Source: Marinobacter azerbaijanicus
Lineage (GTDB): Bacteria; Pseudomonadota; Gammaproteobacteria; Pseudomonadales; Oleiphilaceae
Assembly (NCBI RefSeq): GCF_030250645.1
Contig: NZ_JASSVS010000007.1
Location: 62,001-126,000 of the forward strand
Length of the DNA stretch: 64,000 nt
Direction: 5' to 3'
Part shown: positions 34,970 to 45,130 of the stretch, in pieces
Numbering within the stretch: the first letter of the stretch is position 1
Layout of the letters: every line of letters begins with the position of its first letter
The notes under the pieces: model-generated
Databases searched by the model: none
Told to the model about the DNA's origin: nothing
Seen by the model: only the letters and a program-made list of their open reading frames with translations
Position numbers and translations under genes: made by a program

Positions 34970-36208
34970 TCAAGCCTTGGGCATCGGCAAGTCCGGCAAC
35001 CCACTGTCCTTGACCAGCCCCTGCATCAACAGCTTCACACTGTTCTCACCTTCCCCCATGTGGGCATTCAGACGACTCAGCTCGGCCATGGTTTCACGGC
35101 TGCGGCGTAGTTTCAGGCTGGTTTCAAAGTATTCCCGGGCCTTGCCCCAGAGCTCATTGCGCAGGCTCAGTCGCCCAAGGGCCAGCAGTAGTTCCGGATT
35201 ATTGGGGCGGTCTTTCAGCCACTGTTCAGCAACCAGCAGTTGTTCGTCGGGTTTCAGCCCTTTCACGCGACCGTACAGGTTGATCAGGTCGTCACCCCAG
35301 TGATTGCGCAACACCTTCCGCAAAAGCGTTTCTGCCTGGGCTTCGTCGCCCAGTTCCGCCAGAAGGCGTGCGTATTCGCGGATAGTGTGCTCGTCGCGGC
35401 GGAGAAAGCCGGGCAGTTCGTCCCATAACCGGGTCAGTGGCTCCAGGGACGCAGTCGGCTCACCGGAATGCCGTCGGCACTCCTCGGCTGCACTCTGCAG
35501 CAGGTTGTGCCAGACCCGTCGTTCCAGATCGCCCAGCTCTTCGCTCTCCATCAGGTTGCGCTTGCGGATTTCCGGGAGAAGGCGGGAAAGTTCACGCCAG
35601 TCTTCCAGGCGCACGTAGGTATTTTTCAGCAGCTTGAGCACGAACGGGTGATGGGGGGCCTGCTTGCGCAGTCTCAACAGTGTCGCCAGGGCCTGCTCCA
35701 GCCGGTTGCCGGCCAGTTGCAGCTGGGCCTGGGTAATGCCCACGGCCATGTCGGAGCCGGGAGTGCTCTCGAAAGCTTTACGCAACAGTTCGTCAACGGC
35801 TTCGTGATCCCCTGACTCGAACGAGGCCTGGGCGGCGGCCAGGTAGTTGATCAGTGGGGTGTCCGCGTGTTCCGCGGATGAGGTCAGTAATTTGCGCGCT
35901 CGGGGCCAGTTGCCTTCTGCCAGGGCCAGCAGGCCCTGGGTGGTGCGGCGGCGGGCACGGCGCTCGTTACTGCGGGCCAGCCAGTTGGCGACCATGCCAG
36001 TGCCGTGGCGTAGGCGGCGAAACATGTTGATGACCAGCACCGAACCCACAACGAGCAGCACCAGCAGTGCCAGGCCAATCCAGAAGTTGGTTTCCACCAG
36101 GTAGTTGCCCAGACTGATGCGGATATAGCCCAGGTCGTACTGCAGCCCCATGGCAAGGGCGGTGCCCAGCAACAGGGCAACCAGGATGATCAGCAGGATG
36201 CGGATCAT
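34970..36208 (-). CDS. hemY: HemY-like tetratricopeptide membrane protein
   Basis: A 412-residue protein with two N-terminal membrane helices (MIRILLIILVALLLGTALAMGL and FWIGLALLVLLVVGSVLVI) and a long TPR-rich region (LALAEGNWPRARKLL, repeats of paired helices to residue 390). It is the third member of the proteobacterial hemD-hemX-hemY run; the HemY name is historical and this is not protoporphyrinogen oxidase. Its role in tetrapyrrole synthesis is unclear. It overlaps hemX by 4 nt. It ends just inside the intergenic palindromes. Confidence 0.92.
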   Translation of the reverse strand: MIRILLIILVALLLGTALAMGLQYDLGYIRISLGNYLVETNFWIGLALLVLLVVGSVLVINMFRRLRHGTGMVANWLARSNERRARRRTTQGLLALAEGNWPRARKLLTSSAEHADTPLINYLAAAQASFESGDHEAVDELLRKAFESTPGSDMAVGITQAQLQLAGNRLEQALATLLRLRKQAPHHPFVLKLLKNTYVRLEDWRELSRLLPEIRKRNLMESEELGDLERRVWHNLLQSAAEECRRHSGEPTASLEPLTRLWDELPGFLRRDEHTIREYARLLAELGDEAQAETLLRKVLRNHWGDDLINLYGRVKGLKPDEQLLVAEQWLKDRPNNPELLLALGRLSLRNELWGKAREYFETSLKLRRSRETMAELSRLNAHMGEGENSVKLLMQGLVKDSGLPDLPMPKA

Positions 36209-37329
36209 GAGGCATCTCCCTGTTCATCGCTGCTGTTGTTGTCCCGGGTCTCTTCATCGCCATTGTCGAGCCGTCCGGCCAGCCGGGCCTTGAGCAATTG
36301 CAGCGACTGGCTGATGTCTGGCAGTTCCGGGTCAACATTCTTTTCGGACAGTTCTTCCAGGGTCCTGGAAAGGGCGATGATGCGGGGGTTGCTGCTGTCG
36401 TACCAGTTGTTGATGGCGTTGCTGGCCTTGGTGAGGGCCCGGCTATACAGCTCCTGATGGCCGCGCAGCACCGCCAGCTCCGCCTCTTCGAGCATCAGCT
36501 GGATATTGAGCCGGGCATAGGCACTCTGTTCCGGGGAAAGAAGGGGTTTGACCGGCTCATCCATCCTGCGGACCACAACCACCTGTGACAGGGTTTGCTT
36601 GACCTCATGCCATGCTTCAGCGACCAGCCCCGGCTGGGTGTTTGCGCTTTCCTGGCTGTCGCTGCCGCCAGTAAAACCGGGAGCACGGTCATGGACAAGG
36701 GCGTTGTCGGTTAGCTGGTGGATGCTGTCGATAGCCGCCTCCAGCTTCAGGTAGAGCCCGGTGCGGTCGACATCGGCAAGGCCCTTGAGAGCGAGTATTT
36801 CTTTGGCCAGCTGTTGGCGAACGGGATAAACGCCGATATCGTCAGATTCTGTCAGCACTTCGTCAGCGGACTCCAGTGCTGCCAGCGCACCGCGGATGTC
36901 TTTCTCAATCATCAGGCGCTGGTTGGCGATCCGCAGCAGGTATTCTGCTTCCGCCAGCAGCCAGTCGGTGCGGGTGCGGTTGCCGGCTTCCAGCAGTTCG
37001 CGGGCATTGTGGTCAATCTGGCGCTGTTGGGTGGCGATCAGTTCACGCTGTTCCGAGAGTTTTTCTTCCAGGGTCTGCAGGCGCTGGCTCTGCTCGTTGC
37101 CGGACTGGCCGTACATGCGGTCCAGTTGCTCGGTCTCGCTTTCCAGGCTGGTGATGGATTGCTGAAGTGACTGGTAGTTGTTCCACTGCTGCCAGCTCCA
37201 TAGCGCCAGTGCTATTGCCAGGGCAAGGGCCAGCAGGGTGATAATCCAGAGGGGCCACAGCCGTTGCCGTGTTTGCTGGGGCTTTGCGATCGGGGCGGGC
37301 AGTTGAGCTTTTGATTCTGTCACGGGCAT
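36205..37329 (-). CDS. hemX: HemX-like uroporphyrinogen-III C-methyltransferase family protein
   Basis: A 374-residue protein with one membrane helix near residue 30 (LWIITLLALALAIALALW) followed by a coiled coil with heptad-like Gln/Glu/Leu runs (SLQQSITSLESETEQLDRMYG). The family is labelled a uroporphyrinogen-III methyltransferase, but it lacks the methyltransferase domain and probably acts as a scaffold. It overlaps hemY by ATGA at its 3' end and starts 2 bp after hemD. The N-terminus is Pro/Gln-rich. Confidence 0.92.
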   Translation of the reverse strand: MPVTESKAQLPAPIAKPQQTRQRLWPLWIITLLALALAIALALWSWQQWNNYQSLQQSITSLESETEQLDRMYGQSGNEQSQRLQTLEEKLSEQRELIATQQRQIDHNARELLEAGNRTRTDWLLAEAEYLLRIANQRLMIEKDIRGALAALESADEVLTESDDIGVYPVRQQLAKEILALKGLADVDRTGLYLKLEAAIDSIHQLTDNALVHDRAPGFTGGSDSQESANTQPGLVAEAWHEVKQTLSQVVVVRRMDEPVKPLLSPEQSAYARLNIQLMLEEAELAVLRGHQELYSRALTKASNAINNWYDSSNPRIIALSRTLEELSEKNVDPELPDISQSLQLLKARLAGRLDNGDEETRDNNSSDEQGDAS

Positions 37330-37331
37330 CC

Positions 37332-38144
37332 TTACTTGGTGTTTCCGGAGCCACCGTCCACGCTGGCAAGTTGTCTGGCAACTGCAGCCACAATTGTGCT
37401 ATCGGCAAGGCTTCCTGGTATGCACGTTCGCCGCAGGCCGGCCTGACGTGCTTGTTCGGCAATCCGCTCGACGGGGACAACCAGCAAAGTATCTTCAAGA
37501 TTATGGCCGGTATTTTCACTTAGTGCGATGAGATTGTTCAATGTTTCTCCCGACAGTGTGACGATGGCCTCGGGGGAAAAATCGTTCAGCATCGCTTTCA
37601 GCGTGTCTTTATCATAGTTGGGGCAGTACCGGCGATAAAGTGGCAGCATGGTCACTCTCGCCCCCCTGTTTTCCAGAGTCTGCGGGATTAGCTCGCGACC
37701 TTCCTCGCCCCGCACTACCAGAACCTTCTCATGGTCCAGCGTGGCCAGCTCCGGCAACTGTAGCAAATCTTCGCTGGTATGGCCGGTTTCCGGCTGCAGG
37801 GGGTTCAGTCCATGGCTGGCCAGCACCGCAGCGGTCCCTGCTCCGACCCCATACCAGTGAATGCCTGCAGGCGTCTGTGGCCACCAGGTATCCAGCCACT
37901 CCAGCAGCAGGTTGGCAGCATAGGGGCTGACGGCAATCACATGGCTGAACTCATCCAGGTTCAGGATGAGTGTGCGGGTGGCGGGGTCTTCCGGAAGAGG
38001 TTCCCGGGTAATAAGCGGAAGCGCCCGTGCGTCTGCACCGGCATCACGAAACGCTGTGGCCAGTCGGTCCGCCTCGGGCTGTGGCCGACAGATCAGGATC
38101 CGCCGGCCTTCAAGGGGCAGGGCGTCAGGTTGGCGTGTGGCCAT
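37332..38144 (-). CDS. hemD: Uroporphyrinogen-III synthase
   Basis: A 270-residue HemD-type protein: [15 protein letters not shown] at the N-terminus, [31 protein letters not shown], then [11 protein letters not shown] and [17 protein letters not shown]. It closes and inverts the D ring of hydroxymethylbilane. Sequence conservation is low in this family, so order and length support the call. The ATG at 38144 lies inside the last codons of hemC (20-nt overlap); a longer open frame to 38207 would sit almost wholly within hemC and is rejected. Confidence 0.9.
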   Translation of the reverse strand: MATRQPDALPLEGRRILICRPQPEADRLATAFRDAGADARALPLITREPLPEDPATRTLILNLDEFSHVIAVSPYAANLLLEWLDTWWPQTPAGIHWYGVGAGTAAVLASHGLNPLQPETGHTSEDLLQLPELATLDHEKVLVVRGEEGRELIPQTLENRGARVTMLPLYRRYCPNYDKDTLKAMLNDFSPEAIVTLSGETLNNLIALSENTGHNLEDTLLVVPVERIAEQARQAGLRRTCIPGSLADSTIVAAVARQLASVDGGSGNTK

Positions 38145-39075
38145 ATATTTCAGCCAGCACCTTGTCTGCACCCAGGGCAAGCAGGTCTTCTGCCAGCTCG
38201 CGGCCAAGGCGTTCGCCTTCGCTGCGCGGAGCCCGTCCTTCCACCCGGAACACCTGGGTGCCGTCCACGGCTCCTACCAGGCCCCGCAGCCAGAGGGTGT
38301 CATCGTCTTCCAGCAGCGCGTACGCGGCAATGGGTACCTGGCAGCCACCCTGCAGGCGACGGTTCAAAGCCCGTTCGGCCTTGACCCGATCCGAGGTGTC
38401 CAGGTGATCGAGGGGTTCCAGCATGCTGATCAGTTCGGCGTCGTTCAGTCGGCATTCGATGCCCAGTGCGCCCTGGCCCACGGCGGGCAGGGATACGCTG
38501 TCCGGCAGGCTGTAGCGGATACGATCGTGGAAGCCGAGGCGCTTGAGTCCGGAGCTGGCCAATACAATGGCGTTGTAGTCACCGGCGTCGAGCTTCGCCA
38601 GACGGGTGTTGACGTTACCGCGCAGGGTGCGGATTTCCAGGTCTGGCCGGTAGGCACGGAGCTGGGCCTCCCGGCGCAGGCTGGCAGTGCCTACAACGGC
38701 GCCATGGGGGAGCGCATCCACGTTTTCGTAGTCATTGCTGACGAAGGCGTCAGTGGGATCTTCCCGCTCACAGATGGCTACCAGCCCAAGCCCTTCCGGA
38801 AACTCCATGGGGACATCCTTCATGGAGTGCACGGCCAGGTCGGCCTGGCCGGCCAGCATGGCCTCTTCCAGCTCTTTGACGAACAGGCCCTTGCCACCGA
38901 TCTTGGCCAGCGGTACATCCAGGATCTTGTCGCCCTGGGTTTTGATCTTGACCAGCTCAACCTCCACGTTGTCGTGGAGCCGCTCCAGTTCAGACTTTAT
39001 GAATTCCGCCTGCCACAGCGCCAGGGCGCTGCTGCGGGTTGCAATACGAAGGGTTCGTTTTGACATGGTACTCAT
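38125..39075 (-). CDS. hemC: Porphobilinogen deaminase (hydroxymethylbilane synthase)
   Basis: A 316-residue Hem[20 protein letters not shown], then [17 protein letters not shown] and [18 protein letters not shown]. The cofactor cysteine is in [14 protein letters not shown]. It polymerises four porphobilinogen units on a covalently bound dipyrromethane. Start ATG at 39075 or three codons later (MSKRTLRI). It is the first of hemC-hemD-hemX-hemY. AlgR is the next gene upstream on the same strand, about 85 bp away. Confidence 0.96.
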   Translation of the reverse strand: MSTMSKRTLRIATRSSALALWQAEFIKSELERLHDNVEVELVKIKTQGDKILDVPLAKIGGKGLFVKELEEAMLAGQADLAVHSMKDVPMEFPEGLGLVAICEREDPTDAFVSNDYENVDALPHGAVVGTASLRREAQLRAYRPDLEIRTLRGNVNTRLAKLDAGDYNAIVLASSGLKRLGFHDRIRYSLPDSVSLPAVGQGALGIECRLNDAELISMLEPLDHLDTSDRVKAERALNRRLQGGCQVPIAAYALLEDDDTLWLRGLVGAVDGTQVFRVEGRAPRSEGERLGRELAEDLLALGADKVLAEIYGHTPT

Positions 39076-39160
39076 TGCCGGATGATAAATGGTTTGCCAA
39101 GGGTAACCTTTGTGGGGGCAATTGTGGAGCCAAATGTCCCCTTCAGCGAGGCTGGAAGGA

Positions 39161-39916
39161 CTACCCCGGGCGGTGTTCCTTCAGCCACTGCCGGACAGAG
39201 GAGGCGTGCCTTCTGCTCACCGGCAGCTGACCGTAATTTTCCGTCAGACTGATTACATTCTGACCGTCACGGCTCCTGAGCAATGCCTGGATATACCTGA
39301 CTCCCACCAGGGTGTGGCGGTGAACCCTCAGGAGGTGCTCGGGATAGGTGCTTTCCAGCTCCTTCAGGGTGTAATCGGTAACTGTCTCGCCACGGACATG
39401 GTGGATGGTGACGTATTTCTGGTCGGCCTCGCAGTACAGGATTCCCCCGATATCGATCAGCTCGGTGCCCCGGTGAGTGCGGATGGCGAGCTGTTCATCC
39501 GCGCCCGACTCCTTTCCCGCCAGCGCCTGTAATTGCACACGATTGATATGGCCTGCGCGCTTCAGGGCATCAGCCAGCGCTTCCCGGCGAACCGGCTTGA
39601 GCAGGTATGCAACCGCATGAACGTCGAAGGCCTGGATGGCGTAGTGGTCGTAAGCCGTACAGAAGATAACGGCCGGGGGCGCCTCCAACGTCGTGATTCG
39701 CTGAGCCGCTTCCATACCGTCCATTCCCGGCATGCGGATATCCAGCAGGAGTATGTCCGGAGCCATTTGGGCTATTTTTGCCAGTACCTCCTCGCCGTCG
39801 CCGGCTTCACCGGATACCTCGTAACCTGGCAGGGCTTCCACCAGCCTGCGGATGCGTTCACGGGCCAGAGGCTCGTCGTCGGCAATCAGTACGCTGCGGC
39901 TGTTTGCGTCGGCCAT
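39161..39916 (-). CDS. algR: LytTR response regulator AlgR
   Basis: A 251-residue regulator with a receiver domain ([19 protein letters not shown], phosphoacceptor D59 in [13 protein letters not shown] residue in PVRREAL) and a C-terminal LytTR DNA-binding domain ([36 protein letters not shown]). It matches Pseudomonas AlgR, which controls alginate, twitching and fimbrial genes together with AlgZ (FimS). The sensor gene lies 6 bp upstream on the same strand, the usual algZ-algR arrangement. No alginate genes are in this window. Confidence 0.93.
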   Translation of the reverse strand: MADANSRSVLIADDEPLARERIRRLVEALPGYEVSGEAGDGEEVLAKIAQMAPDILLLDIRMPGMDGMEAAQRITTLEAPPAVIFCTAYDHYAIQAFDVHAVAYLLKPVRREALADALKRAGHINRVQLQALAGKESGADEQLAIRTHRGTELIDIGGILYCEADQKYVTIHHVRGETVTDYTLKELESTYPEHLLRVHRHTLVGVRYIQALLRSRDGQNVISLTENYGQLPVSRRHASSVRQWLKEHRPG

Positions 39917-39922
39917 GTGTGC

Positions 39923-41017
39923 CTATTCACTCCTTGCTGGGGGTTTACCGTTGCCACTCGCCTTTTGCCAGGGCAGCCGGAGAGTGACGGTATATATATC
40001 ATTCTGGTGGCTGTGTTTCAGCACGGCGGGTTCTCCAAACAGGGCGTGAAGGCGTGACTGAATGTTGGCCAGCGCCATGCGGTTGCCATCATGGCCGCCA
40101 TGGTCCGGAGCCGGTCGCGGATTCTGCACCATCAGGTAAACTGACTGCCCCCTGCGATAGGCCTCGATCTTCACCGTGCCGCCGTTCGGACGGGGCTGTA
40201 TGCCGTGATAGATGGCATTTTCCACCAGCGGCTGCAGCGTCAGGGGTGGAATGGCCTGCTGGTCGAGGCCGTCTTCAACCTGCCAGTCCAGTGTCAGCCG
40301 GTCTTCCAGGCGCAGTTTTTCGATGGCCAGGTAGCGCCGGCACAGGTCAAGCTCCGCCGATAGGGGGATCAGACGATCACCGGTGCGAAGACTGGCGCGG
40401 AAGAGTTCCGACAGATCGAGCACGGCATCCTCTGCCCGTTCCGGGTTTACCGATATCAGGCTGGCAATGGTGTTCATGCTGTTGAACAGGAAGTGGGGGT
40501 GGATCCTGGCCTGCAAGGCTGTCAGTCGCGCCTGCATTTCCGATTCCCGTTGTTGTTGCCACTGGAATTGCAGATAAAAGTAGCGCAGCACCATAAGTGT
40601 GATCAGCAATGCCAGTAACAGTTTCTTGGCTACACCCTGCCAGGCCACGACGCCGGGCCGGGGATGCAGGACACTGTCGGCGAACAGGCTGAAGGCCAGT
40701 ACGTCCAGCAGCACGATGGCAACAATCACTGTGGTGGCGCGGGGGATGGTCAGGCGCGAGAGCCAGCGTCGCAACAGGCAGATCAGGGCGGCACTGGTCA
40801 GCACCGTCCATTGCACGAAAAGGGACAGCAATCCAAAGTAGTTCCAGTCAATCCAGTGATTTTGTGCCTGGACGATGGACAGCACCAGAACCAGCAGTTC
40901 ACTGGTCACTACCAGCATGAAGACCGCCCGTACCCGGCACAGGTCCGGGACATAGAAATCGGCGTCATTCATTGTGGATACCTGCACCGGGCGTTCCCTG
41001 TTTTGTCTTGCTGCCAT
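39923..41017 (-). CDS. algZ: LytS-type sensor histidine kinase AlgZ/FimS
   Basis: A 364-residue membrane kinase. Four to six hydrophobic segments cover residues 25-160 (VFMLVVTSELLVLVL, LFVQWTVLTSAALI, TTVIVAIVLLDVLAF, LLLALLITLMVL), followed by a His-kinase domain with the LytS H-box QARIHPHFLFNSMNTIASL and an N-box ENAIYHGIQPRPNGG. The start at 41017 has AGGAACAGG before it and gives about 19 residues ahead of DLCRV, as in the Pseudomonas protein; starts at 41053 and 40972 are also open. It is divergent from argH, as in Pseudomonas. Confidence 0.9.
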   Translation of the reverse strand: MAARQNRERPVQVSTMNDADFYVPDLCRVRAVFMLVVTSELLVLVLSIVQAQNHWIDWNYFGLLSLFVQWTVLTSAALICLLRRWLSRLTIPRATTVIVAIVLLDVLAFSLFADSVLHPRPGVVAWQGVAKKLLLALLITLMVLRYFYLQFQWQQQRESEMQARLTALQARIHPHFLFNSMNTIASLISVNPERAEDAVLDLSELFRASLRTGDRLIPLSAELDLCRRYLAIEKLRLEDRLTLDWQVEDGLDQQAIPPLTLQPLVENAIYHGIQPRPNGGTVKIEAYRRGQSVYLMVQNPRPAPDHGGHDGNRMALANIQSRLHALFGEPAVLKHSHQNDIYTVTLRLPWQKASGNGKPPARSE

Positions 41018-41091
41018 TGGACCTGTTCCTGGAACCCTTCTTCTGAATCCCATTTTCCTGAATCAGAGAAGGGCAACTGTGCGCTGCAGAA

Positions 41092-41100
41092 TGCTATAAT
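41092..41100 (+). promoter_or_regulatory. Extended -10 promoter element for argH
   Basis: TGC-TATAAT is a perfect extended -10 motif in the algZ/argH divergent region. Transcription would start near 41107 and give a leader of about 59 nt before the argH ATG at 41166. No good -35 is visible, as is usual for extended -10 promoters. Confidence 0.55.
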
Positions 41101-41165
41101 CCTGCGACATTTCATTTACCCATTCCCGCAGAATGATGCCGGGCTGTCAGCAGGAAAGATAGACC

Positions 41166-42557
41166 ATGACGGATCAGAACAAGAGCGCCGAAAAACCCTG
41201 GGGCGGTCGTTTCACTGAACCCACCGATGCGTTTGTGGAGCGTTTCACCGCGTCCGTGGGCTTTGATCAGCGCCTTTACCATCACGATATTACCGGTTCC
41301 ATTGCCCACGCGACCATGCTGGCGGAAGTTGGCGTGCTGACCGGGGACGAGCGCGACACCATTATTGAAGGCCTCAAAGCGGTCAAGGCAGATATTGAAG
41401 CGGGCACCTTCGAATGGTCTGTCAGTCTTGAAGATGTGCACATGAATATTGAGGCGCGCCTGACGGATCGTATCGGTATTACCGGCAAGAAGCTGCACAC
41501 CGGACGCAGCCGCAACGATCAGGTGGCCACCGATATCCGTCTTTATCTTCGTGACGAAATCGATGTTATTGCCGAAGAGCTCCGGCGCCTGCAAGCTGGT
41601 CTGCTGGACCTCGCCGAACGTGAGGCTGAAACCATCATGCCGGGGTTCACTCACCTTCAGACCGCACAGCCGGTCACATTCGGCCATCACCTGCTGGCCT
41701 GGTACGAAATGCTTGTCCGGGACGCCGAGCGCCTGCAGGACTGCCGCAAGCGGGTGAACGTGATGCCCCTGGGCGCGGCAGCACTGGCGGGTACCACCTA
41801 CCCGATTGATCGAAACATTACGGCAAAGCTGCTGGGCTTTGACCGTCCCAGCGAGAATTCCCTGGACTCCGTCAGCGACCGGGATTTTGCCATCGAGTTC
41901 TGCAGTTTTGCGGCCCTGTTGATGACTCACCTGTCGCGGTTCAGTGAAGAGCTGGTGCTGTGGACCTCCGCCCAGTTTGATTTCATCGACCTGCCTGACC
42001 GGTTCTGCACCGGGTCTTCCATCATGCCCCAGAAGAAGAATCCGGATGTACCGGAGCTTGTGCGTGGCAAGACCGGCCGGGTAAACGGTCACCTGATCAG
42101 CCTGCTGACCCTGATGAAGAGCCAGCCGCTGGCCTATAACAAGGACAATCAGGAAGACAAGGAGCCGCTGTTTGATACCGTGGACACCGTCAAGGGATGC
42201 CTGAAGGCGTACGCTGACATGGTTCCCGCCATCGAAGCCAGGGCCGACAACATGCGGGTGGCTGCCAAACGGGGTTTCTCGACCGCCACCGATCTGGCGG
42301 ACTATCTGGTGAAAAAAGGGGTGGCTTTCCGTGATGCCCACGAGATTGTCGGCAAAGCCGTGGCCTTTGGCGTGGCCGAGGGGCGTGATCTCTCAGAAAT
42401 GACAACGGAGGAGTTGACTCGCTTCTCGGACGTTATCGGTGAGGACGTGTTTGATGTGCTGACGCTGGAAGGCTCGGTGCAGGCCCGGAATCACCTGGGC
42501 GGCACGGCGCCGGAACAGGTCCGCGCCGCCGTGGCCCGTGCCCGGAAGGTGCTCTAG
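41166..42557 (+). CDS. argH: Argininosuccinate lyase
   Basis: A 463-residue enzyme of the fumarase/aspartase superfamily. Signature [12 protein letters not shown] (about residues 282-293), [13 protein letters not shown] and [12 protein letters not shown] are intact. It splits argininosuccinate to arginine and fumarate, the last step of arginine synthesis. Its stop codon TAG shares the palindrome CTAG with the stop of the gene on the other strand. Ribosome-binding site AGGAAAG precedes the ATG. Confidence 0.97.
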   Translation: MTDQNKSAEKPWGGRFTEPTDAFVERFTASVGFDQRLYHHDITGSIAHATMLAEVGVLTGDERDTIIEGLKAVKADIEAGTFEWSVSLEDVHMNIEARLTDRIGITGKKLHTGRSRNDQVATDIRLYLRDEIDVIAEELRRLQAGLLDLAEREAETIMPGFTHLQTAQPVTFGHHLLAWYEMLVRDAERLQDCRKRVNVMPLGAAALAGTTYPIDRNITAKLLGFDRPSENSLDSVSDRDFAIEFCSFAALLMTHLSRFSEELVLWTSAQFDFIDLPDRFCTGSSIMPQKKNPDVPELVRGKTGRVNGHLISLLTLMKSQPLAYNKDNQEDKEPLFDTVDTVKGCLKAYADMVPAIEARADNMRVAAKRGFSTATDLADYLVKKGVAFRDAHEIVGKAVAFGVAEGRDLSEMTTEELTRFSDVIGEDVFDVLTLEGSVQARNHLGGTAPEQVRAAVARARKVL

Positions 42558-44998
42558 CCACCGATCTTTCCCGTGGTCAGGGCGACCTCTGCCGGCGCCA
42601 GTTCCTCCAGGGGGCGGGGTCGGTAGAGTCGGAATCCCTGGCCATAGTGAATGCCCAGGGTTCGTACCTTGCGCAAGGTGTCATCATTCTCGATGAAGGT
42701 GGCCACGGTCACCTTGCCCGCAGCCGCTGCGATCTTGTGCAGTGCCTCCACCATTACCTGCTGCACCGGATCATCGTTCAGGTGCTGCATGATCTTGTGG
42801 TCGAGTTTGATGATGTCCACCGGCAGCTTTGCCGCGAGGCTGTAGCTTTCCACCGATGCCCCCGCGCCATCCAGTGCCACCCGACAGCCAACCCGATGGA
42901 GGGTGTCGCAGAGTACCGCTACGTCATCCGGGTATTGGGTTGCGTGGGCTTCCCGGATCTCCAGGCAGAAACATCCGGGCGCAAATGGCGAGTCCTTCAG
43001 TATGTCTTCCATAAAGTCGGCGAAGGTGTCGTCCAGCACGCTGGCCAGGGACAGGTTAAAGCCACAGTATTTGAGGCGTGGTTCCAGCAGCCGATGTTGT
43101 CCCATCCAGGCCAGGGTCTGGCGAATCACCTGGCGGTCCAGGCGTTTGGCGAGGTCGAACCGCTCCGCCACAGGCAGGAAGGCATCCGGTGTCAGGGGCG
43201 GGCTGTCCGGCGTCTCTCCGGGGATCCGTGCGAGTATCTCAATATGGTCACCCCAGGTGACACTTGCCACCGGTCGCATTGACTGGAACTCAAGGCGGAC
43301 CTGGCCATTATCGAGAGCCTGCCGGATCTTTTCCAGGACCTCGTTGGTGGATCCTTCGTCCATTGACCGGGACATGGCCGGGCCCGCATGGATACGGTTG
43401 CGCCCCGACGTTTTCGCGGTATGGCACAGGTCCGCTGCCTGGGCCAGCAGTTGTTCGGGGTTGGCGGGTGAATCGCCGTCGAGGAAGAGTAGGCCGCCAC
43501 TGGCCGTCGTCTGTAGATTTCTCTCCTTCCAGTGAAATACAAACCCCTCTATCAACTCAAGGATGCTTTCGGCAATCTTTCGGGCTCGCGCTTCGGGGCA
43601 GTTCTCGATCAGCAGGGCAAAGGTGTCGCCGGCAAGCCGGGCCAGGGCATCCCTCTGCCGGACCTTGACTCCCAGGTTGCCGGCCAGCTCGCGCAGATAA
43701 CGGTCGCAAGTGCCACTGCCGGCGATCTCATTGAAGTGATCGAATCCGTCAAGGTCCAGGTACAGGAGGCTGTCGCCACCCTCACGTCTGGGTTTGTGTT
43801 CCAGGGTTCGCTGCAGGCGTGCCAGAAAAGCCTTCCGGTTCATCAGGCCGGTCACCGGGTCATGCTGGATCCGGTATTCGCTGTTGGAGGCGTTCTGCAG
43901 CCGCTCGCTGATGTCACGGGCGACATGCACGGCGCCAATGACCTCGCCCGTTTCGTTGGTGAGCCGCTGATAATGAATCTCGTACAGGGGGAGCTCGCGG
44001 TTTTGCTGGGCCAATGGCATTTCCACCACAAAGCTCTCCCGCTCAAAGGCCCGGGTCCAGAGCCGTTCAATCAGTCGCCGTTCATTCGGGTAGTCCTGTA
44101 ACAGGGTGTTCAGATTATTGCCGTGTTGCGGCTTCTGGCCAAAGGTGAGCTCGAACTGGTTGCAAAATGCCTGGTTGAAATGCATGAGGTTAAGGGCGCG
44201 GTCTACAGCGACCACAAGGTCGCTGGTGGCGCTGGTGGTTGCGCCCAGCAACTGTTCTGTGCGCCGTATGGCCAGTTGCTGGCGTTGTTCCTGGGTCTGG
44301 TCGATCAGGGTTCCACCAAGGCGTTGAATCCGTTCGCCGGTTTTCAGGGCACGGCCGGTCAGTTTGACCCGGCGTATGTTCTGTCGGGCCGTCAACAGGT
44401 CCAGTGTCAGGGAAAAAGGCTGGCCGCTGCGGATGCAGCGCCGGAACCGCGCACGGATCCGACCCTGGCTGGACTGGCAATAGAACAGCGCCTGCTCCGG
44501 AGTGATCTCGCTGCCAGGCCGTAACTCCAGCAGGTGATACATGCCATCTGTCCATGTCAGTTCATTGTTGTTGACGTCCAGTTCCCAGAGCCCCAGATTC
44601 GCAGAGGTCTCCATCATTCGGATCAGGCGCTGGTCCACTGGAGAGTGGTCTCGCTGACTGATGCGGGCACTGGCGGCCTGATCAGAATCGCGGATGTCCA
44701 TGCGCAGGCTGAGATCGGCAGTGAAGAAAAAACCTTCCTTGTGACGGAAGGTAATCAGGATCGACTCACCATTTTCAATGCGATGGCGGTGGGACGGTGC
44801 AAACGGATCGTCCTGGCGGGCGGCAAGAATACATTGCACCTTACGCCCTTCCAGTTCGCTGGCATCATAGCCCAGCACCGCCTCTGAATGGTGGTCAGCA
44901 AAGACAATGACGCCCTCATCGTCAATGCGGATAAGGGTTCGGCGCTCGCTGCCCGGGGGTGCGTCGGAGCGGTCTCGACGGATAAAAAACTCTTTCAC
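42554..44998 (-). CDS. PAS-PAS-GGDEF-EAL protein with degenerate catalytic motifs
   Basis: An 814-residue soluble protein with two or three PAS-like domains (residues 20-90, 130-230, 250-370), then GGDEF and EAL domains. The GGDEF motif is [10 protein letters not shown], lacking the second Gly and the catalytic Glu. The EAL domain has EIL, but its DDFGxG loop is LDGAGAS, and AEGVE/AEFVE is ATFIEND, so key metal-binding residues are missing. It is probably a c-di-GMP receptor or a regulatory partner rather than an enzyme. No membrane segment is visible. It is convergent with argH and divergent from cyaA. Confidence 0.9.
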   Translation of the reverse strand: MKEFFIRRDRSDAPPGSERRTLIRIDDEGVIVFADHHSEAVLGYDASELEGRKVQCILAARQDDPFAPSHRHRIENGESILITFRHKEGFFFTADLSLRMDIRDSDQAASARISQRDHSPVDQRLIRMMETSANLGLWELDVNNNELTWTDGMYHLLELRPGSEITPEQALFYCQSSQGRIRARFRRCIRSGQPFSLTLDLLTARQNIRRVKLTGRALKTGERIQRLGGTLIDQTQEQRQQLAIRRTEQLLGATTSATSDLVVAVDRALNLMHFNQAFCNQFELTFGQKPQHGNNLNTLLQDYPNERRLIERLWTRAFERESFVVEMPLAQQNRELPLYEIHYQRLTNETGEVIGAVHVARDISERLQNASNSEYRIQHDPVTGLMNRKAFLARLQRTLEHKPRREGGDSLLYLDLDGFDHFNEIAGSGTCDRYLRELAGNLGVKVRQRDALARLAGDTFALLIENCPEARARKIAESILELIEGFVFHWKERNLQTTASGGLLFLDGDSPANPEQLLAQAADLCHTAKTSGRNRIHAGPAMSRSMDEGSTNEVLEKIRQALDNGQVRLEFQSMRPVASVTWGDHIEILARIPGETPDSPPLTPDAFLPVAERFDLAKRLDRQVIRQTLAWMGQHRLLEPRLKYCGFNLSLASVLDDTFADFMEDILKDSPFAPGCFCLEIREAHATQYPDDVAVLCDTLHRVGCRVALDGAGASVESYSLAAKLPVDIIKLDHKIMQHLNDDPVQQVMVEALHKIAAAAGKVTVATFIENDDTLRKVRTLGIHYGQGFRLYRPRPLEELAPAEVALTTGKIGG

Positions 44999-45130
44999 GA
45001 GAGAATAACCTCAACCAGATTTGGCGGGGTGTTATAAAGTAGTCCCGCTTTTATTTTTTTGCCGGTTTTGCCACGATGCGTCCATCATACTGATAATGAT
45101 ATCGGAAAGAACCTCTCCCTCGGAGTCACC

